A stretch of 64,000 nucleotides of DNA, taken from positions 1,550,001 to 1,614,000 of the forward strand of contig NZ_CP026031.1 of NCBI RefSeq assembly GCF_003726095.1, written 5' to 3'. Source of the stretch: Niallia circulans (lineage in GTDB: Bacteria; Bacillota; Bacilli; Bacillales; Cytobacillaceae). Under the pieces are notes generated by a model, which ran no database searches, had not been told where the DNA came from, and worked only from the letters and a program-made list of their open reading frames with translations. Below, piece by piece: positions 1 to 8,656 of the stretch. Position 1 is the stretch's first letter. Each line of letters opens with the position of its first letter. The position numbers and the translations under genes were made by a program.

Positions 1-31
1 CTAATAAATACCATACTCTGTTAAATTTCAT

Positions 32-781
32 CTATTCTGTTCCCCCTTTTAATACAGATTCAGAGGAGCGAAAATAGTACTGACCCTTTTCTGTTGAAAT
101 AAGCAACCCTTTTCCATCTCTTTCCATATAAATGGTAGATTCATAGCCAATCCCCCACTTTGGAGTCGCTCCTATAAGAATATAGGGAAAGCGTTCCATT
201 GTCTGATGTGGCATCTGTCCTTCCTCTTCCAATTCTTCCTCCTTAATTTCTGGAAATGATTCATAATACCATTGCTGTGTATCCATTTTCCCAATCCCCC
301 AAGAGGACAGACTTTCTATAAACAGCTCTTTATTAAGATCTGCTTGTTTGCCTGAAGGATGAATTAATAGAATGCCAGGATTATTTAGTTCAGCTAAAAA
401 AGTCTCTACTTTATCAGTTGGATACAACAAACTTTGTACCAGAGAACTAAGCAAGGTTGTAATAAGAAAAATATAATTTCCAAAGAATCCAAGCCAAGCA
501 AATGGTCGATACACCTTCCAACGTTCTTTCCGCTTTCCAAAAACCAATATAAGTATCCATACACCAAGTGGTAAAATAGCTATCTTTACTGGTGTTTCAC
601 TAACGATAAATGAAAAGTTAAAGCAAAATAAACCAATGTATATAATAATGACCATTTTCCATATAACAGGTTTTTCTGTTTGTTTTCTATACAAATAACA
701 TACTGCACCGATAAGTATGCCCCAACCAATTATAGTCATTATACTTGTACTTAACGCATTGGGAATCCAATAATCAAACAT
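32..781 (-). CDS. Hypothetical membrane protein with soluble C-terminal domain
   Basis: I do not recognise the family. The first ~115 residues hold about four hydrophobic segments (roughly 12-31, 41-60, 66-80 and 95-115), and the remaining ~130 residues look soluble and mixed in charge. I chose the ATG at 781 because GGAG lies 7 bases before it; another in-frame ATG two codons upstream sits almost on the ribosome binding site. It is transcribed away from the DedA gene, so it is probably a single-gene unit. The function is unknown and the coding call rests on length, start signal and hydrophobic pattern. Confidence 0.75.
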   Translation of the reverse strand: MFDYWIPNALSTSIMTIIGWGILIGAVCYLYRKQTEKPVIWKMVIIIYIGLFCFNFSFIVSETPVKIAILPLGVWILILVFGKRKERWKVYRPFAWLGFFGNYIFLITTLLSSLVQSLLYPTDKVETFLAELNNPGILLIHPSGKQADLNKELFIESLSSWGIGKMDTQQWYYESFPEIKEEELEEEGQMPHQTMERFPYILIGATPKWGIGYESTIYMERDGKGLLISTEKGQYYFRSSESVLKGGTE

Positions 782-967
782 ATACATTCTCCTATAAATC
801 TATTGAATTAATCCTTATTTTAGCACAATTACCAAATAACAACATCTCATTTTGTAAAAATGTGAATGATATCATAATTGGAGAAATAGGATTATATTAG
901 ATGGTTTTAAAAGCATATGTTAAGATATTTTTATATATGTGAATGGAAAATATAAGGAGTGCACGGA

Positions 968-1582
968 ATGGAAAATTGGATTATAGAAACAATGGAAAAT
1001 TTTGGTTACTTTGGTATTTTACTATTAATTATGCTTGAAAATATCTTTCCACCAATCCCTTCGGAAGTTATTTTGACCTTTGGAGGCGCAATGACTGTAA
1101 AGACTAGTATGACCATAACAGGCGTTGTCACCGTATCTACAATTGGTTCTGTACTTGGAGCTATTATTCTTTATTTTATTGGTTCTTTATTGGATATAAG
1201 AAGATTGGAAAAAATCATTGAAAAATGGGGCCATATCCTTCGCTTAAAAAAAGCTGATTTATATAAAGCTGATCGCTGGTTTGATAAATTTGGCTATTGG
1301 ACAGTCTTCTTCTGCCGCTTTATTCCACTTATTCGAAGTTTAATCTCGCTGCCAGCAGGCATGGCAAAAATGAACTTTGGTATTTTTCTATTTTTAACAA
1401 CTATAGGTACATTCACATGGAATTTCGTTCTTATTCGTATTGGCGCTACAGTTGGTGATTCTTGGGAAGACATCGTTCATTATATGGACATGTACTCCAA
1501 TGTAGCATACGTTATACTTGCTGTGATTGGTCTTGCAGTAATTGGTCTATACATATATAAACGCGTTATAAAACAAAAATAA
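968..1582 (+). CDS. DedA family membrane protein
   Basis: This is a DedA/VTT-type inner-membrane protein; members are linked to lipid-carrier (undecaprenyl phosphate) recycling and envelope stress. The N-terminal half has the family stretch ENIFPPIPSEVIL, and the middle has the basic motif CRFIPLIRSLISLPAGM with the conserved F/R/P/R residues. There are about five hydrophobic segments in 204 residues, the usual family length. The ATG at 968 is 8 bases after AAGGAG; a GTG three codons earlier overlaps that site and is unlikely. A strong terminator follows directly, so it is monocistronic. The exact substrate cannot be told from sequence. Confidence 0.9.
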   Translation: MENWIIETMENFGYFGILLLIMLENIFPPIPSEVILTFGGAMTVKTSMTITGVVTVSTIGSVLGAIILYFIGSLLDIRRLEKIIEKWGHILRLKKADLYKADRWFDKFGYWTVFFCRFIPLIRSLISLPAGMAKMNFGIFLFLTTIGTFTWNFVLIRIGATVGDSWEDIVHYMDMYSNVAYVILAVIGLAVIGLYIYKRVIKQK

Positions 1583-1587
1583 AAGTT

Positions 1588-1617
1588 ATCTCATGGCATT
1601 TGCCATGAGATTTTTTG
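1588..1617 (+). terminator. Rho-independent terminator after DedA gene
   Basis: An 11-base perfect inverted repeat (ATCTCATGGCA and its complement) with a very short loop is followed by a T run. It lies 5 bases after the DedA stop codon. Confidence 0.9.
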
Positions 1618-1668
1618 TTCCTTTTCATTTCGACAATCAGATTTCCTGTTTTCTTTCCAATCCATTTT

Positions 1669-2169
1669 TTAATCCAAAGCGCTATCTTTAGAAAGTGTTA
1701 TTTTGCCACCAATTTTAAACAAAAAAGGAATAAGCGCCACTAAAGTAATTCCTACAGTAAATGTGGAAATGACTAGCTCATGCCATCTAATTAAATTTAT
1801 GGATAACATTTGATAAATTACGAATGAATTGATTGGAAGGTTAAGTAATAAACCAGTAAGAAGTCCGGGTGCATACTTTTTCAACCAAACAGTTGCAATA
1901 AGATGCGGAAAAATAGCATTTAATATCATAGAACCTAAAAATCCAACAAAAATCCATTTCGATAAAACTGATTCTGGTCTGTATAAAAAACTGATTGCAG
2001 ACAGATAAGCTAATATAGTTACAAAAATAACAGCAAAATTGAATTCCCTTGAAGTAACAGGCTTTTGAAACTTGGAAGATTGCTGAGACCATTTAGGCAG
2101 CCAAATTGCTTCTTCTATATTATGAAGTGTAATCGCAAAACAAAATAGTAGTATAAGTGAATAATCCAT
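1669..2169 (-). CDS. HXXEE domain membrane protein
   Basis: A small polytopic membrane protein of 166 residues. The family signature H-x-x-E-E is visible at residues 16-20 (HNIEE), near the end of the first hydrophobic segment, and three further hydrophobic segments follow. HXXEE proteins are widespread in bacteria and of unknown function; the conserved His and Glu residues suggest metal binding, but this is inference. I chose the ATG at 2169, which has GGAG and AAAAGG upstream; a GTG five codons earlier falls inside that region. It is not clearly in an operon. Confidence 0.85.
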   Translation of the reverse strand: MDYSLILLFCFAITLHNIEEAIWLPKWSQQSSKFQKPVTSREFNFAVIFVTILAYLSAISFLYRPESVLSKWIFVGFLGSMILNAIFPHLIATVWLKKYAPGLLTGLLLNLPINSFVIYQMLSINLIRWHELVISTFTVGITLVALIPFLFKIGGKITLSKDSALD

Positions 2170-2244
2170 ATACCTTTTCTCCACTCTTAAAGTAATTTCC
2201 CATCTTCATTATCCGGGCTTAATTTTTATATTTCCAAATCCGTT

Positions 2245-2355
2245 TTATAGAACAATTCGTTTACTGGATGGGTGATGATTCTTACATATAAAAAACATAC
2301 GAGGAATGACAATCATACCAAGAACGAATATCATTACTAGTAATCTTTTATCCAT
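2245..2355 (-). CDS. Possible 36-residue hydrophobic peptide
   Basis: A short reading frame begins with ATG 4 bases after GGAG and encodes a basic start, one hydrophobic helix (about residues 5-24) and a polar tail. Nothing else occupies this stretch. The layout fits a small single-span membrane protein, but the ribosome binding site is close and I know no homologue, so this may be chance. Confidence 0.35.
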   Translation of the reverse strand: MDKRLLVMIFVLGMIVIPRMFFICKNHHPSSKRIVL

Positions 2356-2431
2356 TATTCTCCACTGTCCATATGATATAGAAAGCACCTTGCCTTTCAC
2401 ATTTATGATAATAATAGATAGCTAGGTAGCT

Positions 2432-2767
2432 TTAAAAAGGCTCTTTTAAGTTTGAAGCTTGAATTACGAATGCTGTCAAACCAGTATCAGATCCTGTTTC
2501 ATGCCATTCTCCTTGCTCCCAAAAAACTGCCTCCCCTTTCTTTATAAGAAGCTTCCTATCATCGATATCTCTAACCCAGCCTTCACCCTCGACTACATGG
2601 AACAGCTGTGGAACCGGTGCTTGATGATTAGCTAATATGCCTTTTGGACCAAGCGTGATAATACCAATATTCGTAGCTTCATCTGTTTTCATGATTTTAC
2701 AATAGCTAGCAGACACAGAATTGTATTGTTCTATGCTTTTTCCTTTGCCAATTGTAATTAATTTCAT
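2432..2767 (-). CDS. Cupin domain protein
   Basis: A single-domain cupin of 111 residues. The first cupin motif is visible around residues 48-62, with His48, His57 and the EGEGWV turn. The second motif is around residues 75-90, with an EWHE stretch carrying the second metal-ligand type His. Small cupins of this sort bind a metal and act as sensors, isomerases or dioxygenases; the substrate here is not predictable. The start has AAAGGA upstream. It is on the same strand as the PH domain gene ~40 bases upstream and could be cotranscribed with it. Confidence 0.85.
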   Translation of the reverse strand: MKLITIGKGKSIEQYNSVSASYCKIMKTDEATNIGIITLGPKGILANHQAPVPQLFHVVEGEGWVRDIDDRKLLIKKGEAVFWEQGEWHETGSDTGLTAFVIQASNLKEPF

Positions 2768-2807
2768 TTATCATAATCCTTTCTTTTTATTGTCACAGGA
2801 TAAATAG

Positions 2808-3146
2808 TTATTTATACGTTTTTATTTTCGTCATAAAATCCTCTATATCCTCACTAATAATCTGTTTAAATTTCACTGTATCCTTTTTATATTTTATCGT
2901 TATATATTGATTCATTAAATTTCGCTTTAACTGAATGGCTTCTAAATTGGCATAATCAAAACTTTCGATTAGTTCATTTCCAGGAATGGAGTCTGCACAG
3001 AAAATTAATCGTTTTTCTGTTGCTGCCAGCATACCCGGACGCACTATTTTTTTATAAATAAACACTTCCAATGAACATCTAAGAGATCCTTGTATCGTTT
3101 CATTTTTCTTTAGTTGTTGTTGCAATATTTGAACGTCTGCTATCAT
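2808..3146 (-). CDS. Bacterial PH domain protein (YokE-like)
   Basis: A 112-residue cytosolic protein that matches the short bacterial PH-like domains (YokE type). The central part has the typical pattern of a beta sheet with GMLAATEKRLIF, where a strand leads into a KRLIF turn, followed by beta strands and a C-terminal helix. These proteins are common in Bacillus and lack a firm function. The start ATG is preceded by a strong GGAGGAGG-rich site. A second PH domain protein of a different subtype lies at about 11.6 kb. Confidence 0.75.
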   Translation of the reverse strand: MIADVQILQQQLKKNETIQGSLRCSLEVFIYKKIVRPGMLAATEKRLIFCADSIPGNELIESFDYANLEAIQLKRNLMNQYITIKYKKDTVKFKQIISEDIEDFMTKIKTYK

Positions 3147-3216
3147 CCATTTCCTCCTCCTTCTCCTTTTATTACTTTACGGCTGAAGTCGGCAAAAGAT
3201 TCCTAATCCATTAACC

Positions 3217-3759
3217 TTAATCATTAGGATTAATGATAGCCAGAATTTGATGGTCTTTCCACTCTCCATTTATTTTCACATTGCTTTTGGCTATCCCTTC
3301 TTTGTGAAACCCAGCCTTTTCTAATACGCGAATCGAGCCAACATTATGGGGCATCACTCCTGCTTCTAATCGATGTAGACTAAGTGTATGGAAGGCATAA
3401 TCAACTAATTTTTTCACAGCAAGAGTCATATAGCCTTTGCCGTTACTGTCTTTATCAAGAACATAACCAACAATGGCATTATGTGCTGGCTCTCGTCTTA
3501 CCATGTATAAATTAACACTCCCAATTAACTCATTGGACTCTTGTAGAAAAATGCCAAAATGATAATCACTGTCTTGCTTTGCATTTTCTTTCCATGTGTT
3601 AATAAGCTGTTCTTGAAAATGCAATGTATAGAACTCTTCCTTCCGAGCAGTCGAATAGTCTTTAAAAAAATCTCGATTTCTTAATTCTAGGTTCCATAGT
3701 CCCTCTGCATCCTTTTCCTCTAATAATCTTATGTAAATGGGATCTGTTGTTTGAACCAT
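3217..3759 (-). CDS. GNAT family N-acetyltransferase (RimJ/RimL type)
   Basis: A GNAT enzyme that would move an acetyl group from acetyl-CoA to an amine. Features are the N-terminal IRLLEEKDAEGLW start typical of RimJ/RimL relatives, the acetyl-CoA loop NGKGYM near residue 110, and the C-terminal GSIRVLEKAGFHKEG motif. At 180 residues it has the family length. The ATG at 3759 has AAGGGTGG upstream; the frame is open 29 codons further upstream but that part looks non-coding. The substrate is unknown. Confidence 0.88.
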   Translation of the reverse strand: MVQTTDPIYIRLLEEKDAEGLWNLELRNRDFFKDYSTARKEEFYTLHFQEQLINTWKENAKQDSDYHFGIFLQESNELIGSVNLYMVRREPAHNAIVGYVLDKDSNGKGYMTLAVKKLVDYAFHTLSLHRLEAGVMPHNVGSIRVLEKAGFHKEGIAKSNVKINGEWKDHQILAIINPND

Positions 3760-3976
3760 TTTTATCCACCCTTCTAGATCTATATTGTAAACAATCTGCA
3801 TAAACGAAAAACAACGAAATTTTCCGAAAATAAAAAATACAATCATTTAATCTTTTTCATTTTAGACTAGGTTATAATAAATAGCTTCCTAGTAAAAAAG
3901 GTTAATCATAAAAATACTATACTAAAGGTCTTCTTTCCTTATGGTTAATAAAATTGATTGCGTAAAATTTATAATC

Positions 3977-4651
3977 CTATAAAAGATTGATTTTTTCCAT
4001 TTTTTCGAGACGATTGTTGTTAATCTGATAAACATTATTTCCTTCCACAGCCATTAACCGATTGTTATAAAAATACATGCCCGTACCTTCATCTATTCCA
4101 AAATGTACATGTGGCTGAAACTTTATAACAGCTTTCCTTAAATGATTTTCATCCATCCATTCACTAAAATGAACTGCAATAACTGTATTTTTCAACAGCC
4201 CTAATCCTGTTTGCCACTTAAAAACTTGATCTTCATTGTCATTTGCTGAAATGATACAATGCTCCATACTAATAAGAGCTCCCGCAGAAAATCCAGCAAT
4301 TGGTACTCCTGCTGAAAATTGTTCTTGGAGAATCCTTGATAAAGATGTCTCGACAATATACTTTGCATATTGTTCCGTATTACCTCCACCAATGATAATC
4401 CCGGCACTATTCTTTAGCAGCTCAACGGCGTCTTTCTCTGAAATAGTTAGCAAAGGGATAAATTGGAATTCTGTTATTCCATTTTCTATCAATTTTTTTG
4501 TATACTTAGCCATATACTCCTTCCAGTTTGGTCTATCGATAATTAGAAAAGAAATTTTTCCTGTCCGTACAGAAACCAGTTCGGAAAATTTTCTTGCCAT
4601 TTTATAGGTAAATGGCGGGCCGCCGCCAAATAAGAATAAATGTCTATTCAT
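3977..4651 (-). CDS. Peptidase S51 family protein (dipeptidase E / cyanophycinase-like)
   Basis: A 224-residue class I glutamine amidotransferase-like serine peptidase. The nucleophile elbow GFSAGA carries the expected Ser, GGGNTEQ forms the preceding glycine loop, and AVHFSEW carries the likely catalytic His. Family members cut N-terminal Asp peptides or related substrates in the cytosol. GGGAGG stands 6 bases before the chosen ATG. The start lies within the end of the upstream phosphatase gene (8-base overlap), so the two are translationally coupled in one operon with the GNAT gene upstream. Confidence 0.87.
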   Translation of the reverse strand: MNRHLFLFGGGPPFTYKMARKFSELVSVRTGKISFLIIDRPNWKEYMAKYTKKLIENGITEFQFIPLLTISEKDAVELLKNSAGIIIGGGNTEQYAKYIVETSLSRILQEQFSAGVPIAGFSAGALISMEHCIISANDNEDQVFKWQTGLGLLKNTVIAVHFSEWMDENHLRKAVIKFQPHVHFGIDEGTGMYFYNNRLMAVEGNNVYQINNNRLEKMEKINLL

Positions 4652-5237
4652 TATTATCCTCCCATATTCTCTCAACCGTTAATATTTGCTTCCCTTCAAA
4701 TATTAATTTATAAATATCAGGCATCTCTAAATTCTTCCAAAATGTATAATCATACTCCTTTGAAAAGTAATTCATCATTAAAACCATGATATTTCCATGT
4801 GTTCCGATAACAATTCTTTTATTTTCATATTGCTTTAGTATGTGAAATAAAGCTTGGACTCCTCTTTTTTGGGCTATTAAATTAGACTCTCCACCATCCC
4901 AGAAAAAGGTTTCCTCTCTCCAAACTTTTTCGATGGCAGTATTAAAATCAGGAATAGATCCTTTTGCCAATTTACGTTCTCTAAAATCGTGTATAAGCTT
5001 GATATCTGTTTGAAAATATTCTGCAACCCCTTCTATGGTCTGAATCGCTCTCTTATATGGGCTCGATAAAACAATATCGATAGCTTCCTTTTCCATTCGT
5101 TTAGCGACTTGTTTAGCAGCAGAAAGGCCTTTCTCCGACAAAGGCCTTTCTAATTCATCTGCCGAATATACGGAATGTGCATGCCTGACAAAATAAATCG
5201 TTGTTCTAGATTTCAAATTGTTCATCCCACCCAGCAT
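4644..5237 (-). CDS. Histidine phosphatase family protein
   Basis: A phosphoglycerate mutase-like phosphatase of 197 residues. The catalytic motif VRHAHS is near residue 17 and the second conserved His is in GTHGN around residue 145; the SSPYKRAIQT stretch near residue 57 is also typical. The substrate is not predictable. It sits 3 bases after the GNAT gene stop and overlaps the S51 gene, so this is a three-gene operon. An ATG four codons downstream is possible, but a GGGTGGG site touches it directly and favours the first ATG. Confidence 0.87.
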   Translation of the reverse strand: MLGGMNNLKSRTTIYFVRHAHSVYSADELERPLSEKGLSAAKQVAKRMEKEAIDIVLSSPYKRAIQTIEGVAEYFQTDIKLIHDFRERKLAKGSIPDFNTAIEKVWREETFFWDGGESNLIAQKRGVQALFHILKQYENKRIVIGTHGNIMVLMMNYFSKEYDYTFWKNLEMPDIYKLIFEGKQILTVERIWEDNNE

Positions 5238-5240
5238 TTT

Positions 5241-5771
5241 TTATTCATCTTTCAGAATAGAGTATACATTTATATCAAAGGCCTTTGCATTCTGTTCATA
5301 GTACTTTCTCAAAATACCTTCATGCTGAAAGCCAAGCTTTTGAATCAGTTTATTTGATGCTTCGTTTTCTAAATAAATCATAGCTCCCACCCGATTTAAA
5401 TGAAGCTCTTCTAATGCATAGGAGACAACTTTTTGGACTGCTTCAGATGTATAACCAGAGCGACCATATTCAGGATTGATTTCATATCCGATTTCTGCTC
5501 TCTTATGAGAAAGAACTAAATTGTTTAAACCAAGTGTACCAATAAGTCGAGTAGTTCCTTTGATCTGCATGCCCCATCTAATTCCTCGTTGATTTTCAAA
5601 GTTATTAGCAAAATGTCCAATTAATGCTTCTACTTGTTCCATACTTGTAAATGCTTCTTGCCCATAGTACTGCATAACTTCTTCATTAGAAAAATAAGCA
5701 AATAAATCTCCAGCATCCTCTTTCTTAATCTCTCTTAATAGCAATCTCTCTGTCTCTAATATTGGAAACAT
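5241..5771 (-). CDS. GNAT family N-acetyltransferase
   Basis: A second RimJ/RimL-like acetyltransferase, 176 residues. It starts with FPILETERLLLREI, a standard family opening, and carries the acetyl-CoA loop region YGRSGYTSEAV and the C-terminal ASNKLIQKLGFQHEG motif. The ATG at 5771 follows an AAAGGGG site; an upstream in-frame ATG lies in sequence without a good site. It is the first gene of the three-gene operon with the phosphatase and S51 peptidase. The three do not form a pathway I recognise. Confidence 0.87.
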   Translation of the reverse strand: MFPILETERLLLREIKKEDAGDLFAYFSNEEVMQYYGQEAFTSMEQVEALIGHFANNFENQRGIRWGMQIKGTTRLIGTLGLNNLVLSHKRAEIGYEINPEYGRSGYTSEAVQKVVSYALEELHLNRVGAMIYLENEASNKLIQKLGFQHEGILRKYYEQNAKAFDINVYSILKDE

Positions 5772-6030
5772 CCTTATTCCCCTTTTCTCTGTACGTCTTT
5801 TGTTTACCATTATTTTCTTATTATAAGGGATAACTTTAGATTATCCTAGAGGGACTATTTTATATGCTTTCACTTCCCTTTACTTTTTTATTCTCATCCA
5901 AACATTCAATTAAAATAGGAAAAATTCAGGGTGTAAATCCATTCTCTTTTATAGAAAATGTCGAACTATCTATACGTTTATATGTAAAGAAGGATTTCTT
6001 TTTTCTTTTATTTTCCATTACAATTATTAA

Positions 6031-6043
6031 TGCGTGGTATAAT
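6031..6043 (+). promoter_or_regulatory. Extended -10 promoter of the spoIISA-like gene
   Basis: TGGTATAAT (TATAAT at 6038-6043 with the TG extension) stands ~30 bases before the toxin start. No good -35 element is seen at the right spacing, which is tolerated by extended -10 promoters. Confidence 0.6.
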
Positions 6044-6075
6044 AGTTTGGTAAGCGATTAAAGGGAGGATAAACA

Positions 6076-6906
6076 TTGGCGGCAATCTATTTTGTTTTTA
6101 TTACGGCAATGATTTTATTGATTGTTCTTTCACTCATCTATTTTTGGTGGCGAACAGATAAATATGTGGAAAATCTTCAAGCAATTCGAAAATCATATTA
6201 TGTTTTATTTTTTCTCCTTGTTTGTCTTGGAATCTTGACAAAGCAGCTGCAAATGTCTGACTGGACAATGATTTTGTCGTTAGCAAGTGCTGCCGTTTTC
6301 ATTGATATTGCGGTTTTCCAAACACCTGATATTCTTAAAATTTGGAATACTGAATTTCAACATAGTAATTATATTCGAAAAACGATTCGCAAAAATGAAG
6401 AAGTATTAGGCTACAATGCTAAAAAGGTTCAGAATTTTACTGAAGTTATTTCCAAAACAGCTGATCATTTTATCGAACGTAATCTTCCCCAGCATTGGCC
6501 TCAATATAAAGATGAATTACGTACTTATTTAAACCTGTATGCAGACACATTTCAATTTCATATTGCGATTTTCCCTTTTGCAATTAGTGCAAGCGGGGAT
6601 GATTTAAAGCAAAACTTAGAATCTGCTTTTAATAGTGTAGAAATTTGCTATAATATTAGCTTTTTAGACAGAGAAGTGAAAGAAAATATTATTCAAGATC
6701 TTCTAGCAGGGAAAAGTATCCCCTTAAAAGACCAAGAAAATAATATAAATAATGAGGATTTAGTCAAAAATGTTTTTATCGTTGCATATTATGGGGAAAG
6801 TTATAATATGTTGATAGGTATCAGCTCCCAGTTCGTCGAAGTGGATGGAATTGATGCTTCCCACATCCTTAACTTAGCACAAATTTTCGATTGGTACATG
6901 GTTTAA
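6076..6906 (+). CDS. spoIISA: SpoIISA family membrane toxin
   Basis: This is a SpoIISA-type toxin of a type II toxin-antitoxin system; in Bacillus subtilis SpoIISA damages the cell envelope unless SpoIISB binds its cytosolic domain. Three hydrophobic segments fill the first ~85 residues (about 3-23, 39-57 and 66-85). Then comes the family block FIDIAVFQTPDILKIW around residues 75-90, and a cytosolic domain to residue 276. It resembles the Bacillus cereus form more than the B. subtilis form and is slightly longer (276 against ~248). It begins with TTG, 7 bases after GGGAGG, which should keep translation modest. A small basic protein gene follows 141 bases downstream. Confidence 0.82.
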   Translation: MAAIYFVFITAMILLIVLSLIYFWWRTDKYVENLQAIRKSYYVLFFLLVCLGILTKQLQMSDWTMILSLASAAVFIDIAVFQTPDILKIWNTEFQHSNYIRKTIRKNEEVLGYNAKKVQNFTEVISKTADHFIERNLPQHWPQYKDELRTYLNLYADTFQFHIAIFPFAISASGDDLKQNLESAFNSVEICYNISFLDREVKENIIQDLLAGKSIPLKDQENNINNEDLVKNVFIVAYYGESYNMLIGISSQFVEVDGIDASHILNLAQIFDWYMV

Positions 6907-7047
6907 GGCTCCTTTTTACCTGCTTTGTAGTATAATAATATGTAGAAAAAAAGCATGAGCAAAATTTCACGATCTAAAGTTTTATAGTTTTGGAGATTAA
7001 TAGCTTGTGCCGGATTTTATAAAATTTTCTATAAAGGAGGAATTGAT

Positions 7048-7230
7048 ATGGCAGAAAAAAAGAAAACTGCAATTGCTTCTACTCCTGCACCATTCAATAA
7101 ACCAAAGAACCAGACAAAAAAATCAATGAATCCGAATAGGAGAAAGATGACTGTAGCAGTATCAGAAACATTTGAAGATATTCATGACATGAATAAGAAA
7201 GCACTGAACTTACTAGCTAAACGTGCCTAA
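7048..7230 (+). CDS. Candidate SpoIISB-like antitoxin
   Basis: A 60-residue, strongly basic and probably disordered protein directly downstream of the SpoIISA-like toxin. SpoIISB of B. subtilis is 56 residues, basic and disordered until it wraps around the toxin domain. The size, charge, position and a pattern of Lys/Arg-rich N-terminus plus a helical C-terminal tail (DIHDMNKKALNLL) all agree. Direct sequence identity with SpoIISB is low, so the role is inferred from context. AAAGGAGG lies just before the ATG, a much stronger signal than that of the toxin, as expected for an antitoxin. A TATAAT at 6931-6936 may give it a promoter of its own. Confidence 0.65.
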   Translation: MAEKKKTAIASTPAPFNKPKNQTKKSMNPNRRKMTVAVSETFEDIHDMNKKALNLLAKRA

Positions 7231-7234
7231 TGAA

Positions 7235-7308
7235 AAGAGTCTATAGAAAAGGAGGGGAGATTTCTACTCTAAAAAACCCCTCTCCTTTTCTAAGACTCTT
7301 CTTTTTTA
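7235..7308 (+). terminator. Terminator after the toxin-antitoxin pair
   Basis: Long arms (7235-7257 and 7277-7300, AAGAGTCT...GAAAAGGA...GGGG and complement with small bulges) are followed by TTCTTTTTTA. It starts 4 bases after the antitoxin stop. Confidence 0.85.
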
Positions 7309-7393
7309 GGCTATATATTAAAATCTTTTTAATGTCACGGCTTAATATTTCGCAATAAATGGTAAACGTATTAATAAATGGAGGTTCGGAAAT

Positions 7394-7459
7394 TTGCCAC
7401 TGATTTTTCCGATAGCAGGCGGTATCTTAATGACATTATTTTATTGGACGAATAACTAA
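7394..7459 (+). CDS. Possible 21-residue hydrophobic peptide
   Basis: A TTG start 9 bases after GGAGG opens a 21-codon frame encoding a hydrophobic peptide (starts MPLIFPIAGG). An ATG at 7378 opens a different 25-codon polar frame through the same bases, so the reading is uncertain. The rest of the 7310-7840 gap holds no convincing gene; one longer minus-strand frame there has no ribosome binding site. Confidence 0.25.
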   Translation: MPLIFPIAGGILMTLFYWTNN

Positions 7460-7840
7460 CACCATTTTTCTTTATTTTAGGAGTACTCTTATTTATTAAG
7501 CATAATCCTTAATGTTAAAGCTTTCACCAGTTTGAAGAAGGAGCTGGAAAATTAATATCATATATCGTTTACTTTCACTTTCTTGCTGTTATATTATATC
7601 CTGTCTTTCATTTTCTAAATTACTTGTATAAAAACACCAATTATACGGACAACCTATAAATAAAAAGTAACGAGGCAATTTTTGTATGACTTTAAAAAGA
7701 AAACAAATCCATAATCCCAATAGACGGCATATGTCTGTACCAGCCATGCATTTTTCTGTTTCCATATACAATAAACAGGCTTTAGCTATTTTAGAAGCGA
7801 TTGAAAAAAGTAAAAGATGATCCTTTTCTTTTCATGGCCA

Positions 7841-8356
7841 CTATTTTATTTTAGGTTCTTTCTTACTGTAGTGCATATCTGCTTGTAAATGCTTATCTAC
7901 ATAGGAATAAAACTTTTCCATTGTATCTTTTTCTTTTAAAATAGTTTGAAGCTTTTGAGGATCTTTCCTGACTACCTTATGTTTTTTTAATAGCTGAAAT
8001 ACTTCTGGCAAAATACTGATGTCTTCACTTTCTAAATGTAAAATCGATTGATCCTTTAATTGGATAATCATATTGACATGTAATGAGGAGCCTAAAAGAT
8101 ATAGATAAACAGTAGGAACTCGTTGCACATTAAATTCCACAGAAACAATGTCTTTATACCGAATGGTTCGTAAATTCCGTTTCTTTTTCCGTCTAAATAA
8201 CCCGCATGGTGTAAACAGAATACCTAAATCATTAAAGCTTGTATAACATATGGGATAAAGTTTACTTGCATAAGGGGGATATTTCTTTCCATATACCTCG
8301 ACAATAACTGGCAAGACTCTGTTTGTTCCAGGTGATACAAACTCACTCCACTTCAT
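7841..8356 (-). CDS. Hypothetical protein
   Basis: A 171-residue soluble protein with no family I recognise. The middle part (KDIVSVEFNVQRVPTVYLYLLGS...) alternates like beta strands and is reminiscent of PH-like folds that respond to membranes, but no motif fixes this. The C-terminal 50 residues are Lys-rich and helical. The start is well supported by AGGAGGGAGCGG just upstream. It stands alone, facing the metS region. Confidence 0.7.
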   Translation of the reverse strand: MKWSEFVSPGTNRVLPVIVEVYGKKYPPYASKLYPICYTSFNDLGILFTPCGLFRRKKKRNLRTIRYKDIVSVEFNVQRVPTVYLYLLGSSLHVNMIIQLKDQSILHLESEDISILPEVFQLLKKHKVVRKDPQKLQTILKEKDTMEKFYSYVDKHLQADMHYSKKEPKIK

Positions 8357-8656
8357 TTCCGCTCCCTCCTATTTATTAAATGCCTCCTTCAGCCCTTTTA
8401 CCATTCGCTCTTTCGTTATCATCTAATTTATTCTGTTACAATCGATATATTGCCAAGCAAACACTTCTTTTCAAAATCCTATATTTAACCTAGTATATTC
8501 TATATATCACGAAAAAGTTATAAAGAATCATGCAATAGATAATTTATTCGCTAAGTACAAGCTATTTTCCTCTGAAAATACAGCAATTTTCTACAGCATA
8601 TTTTTCAGCTCTCCCCTTTTTCAATCACCTTAAAAAGAGGAGAGAAATGACAAAAA
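8357..8656. other. Intergenic gap with terminator-like hairpin
   Basis: This stretch of ~300 bases is AT-rich. Near 8610-8646 CTCTCCCCTTTTT pairs with AAAAAGAGGAGAG, a likely terminator for the methionyl-tRNA synthetase gene although the T run is short. I see nothing else in it. Confidence 0.6.

Noticed and set aside
5864..6061. Plus-strand frame of 65 codons before the SpoIISA-like gene
   Set aside because: It has no ribosome binding site, a composition of translated AT-rich DNA, and contains the toxin promoter.
7589..7771. Minus-strand frame of 60 codons
   Set aside because: No ribosome binding site and a Cys/Phe-rich composition not like a real protein.
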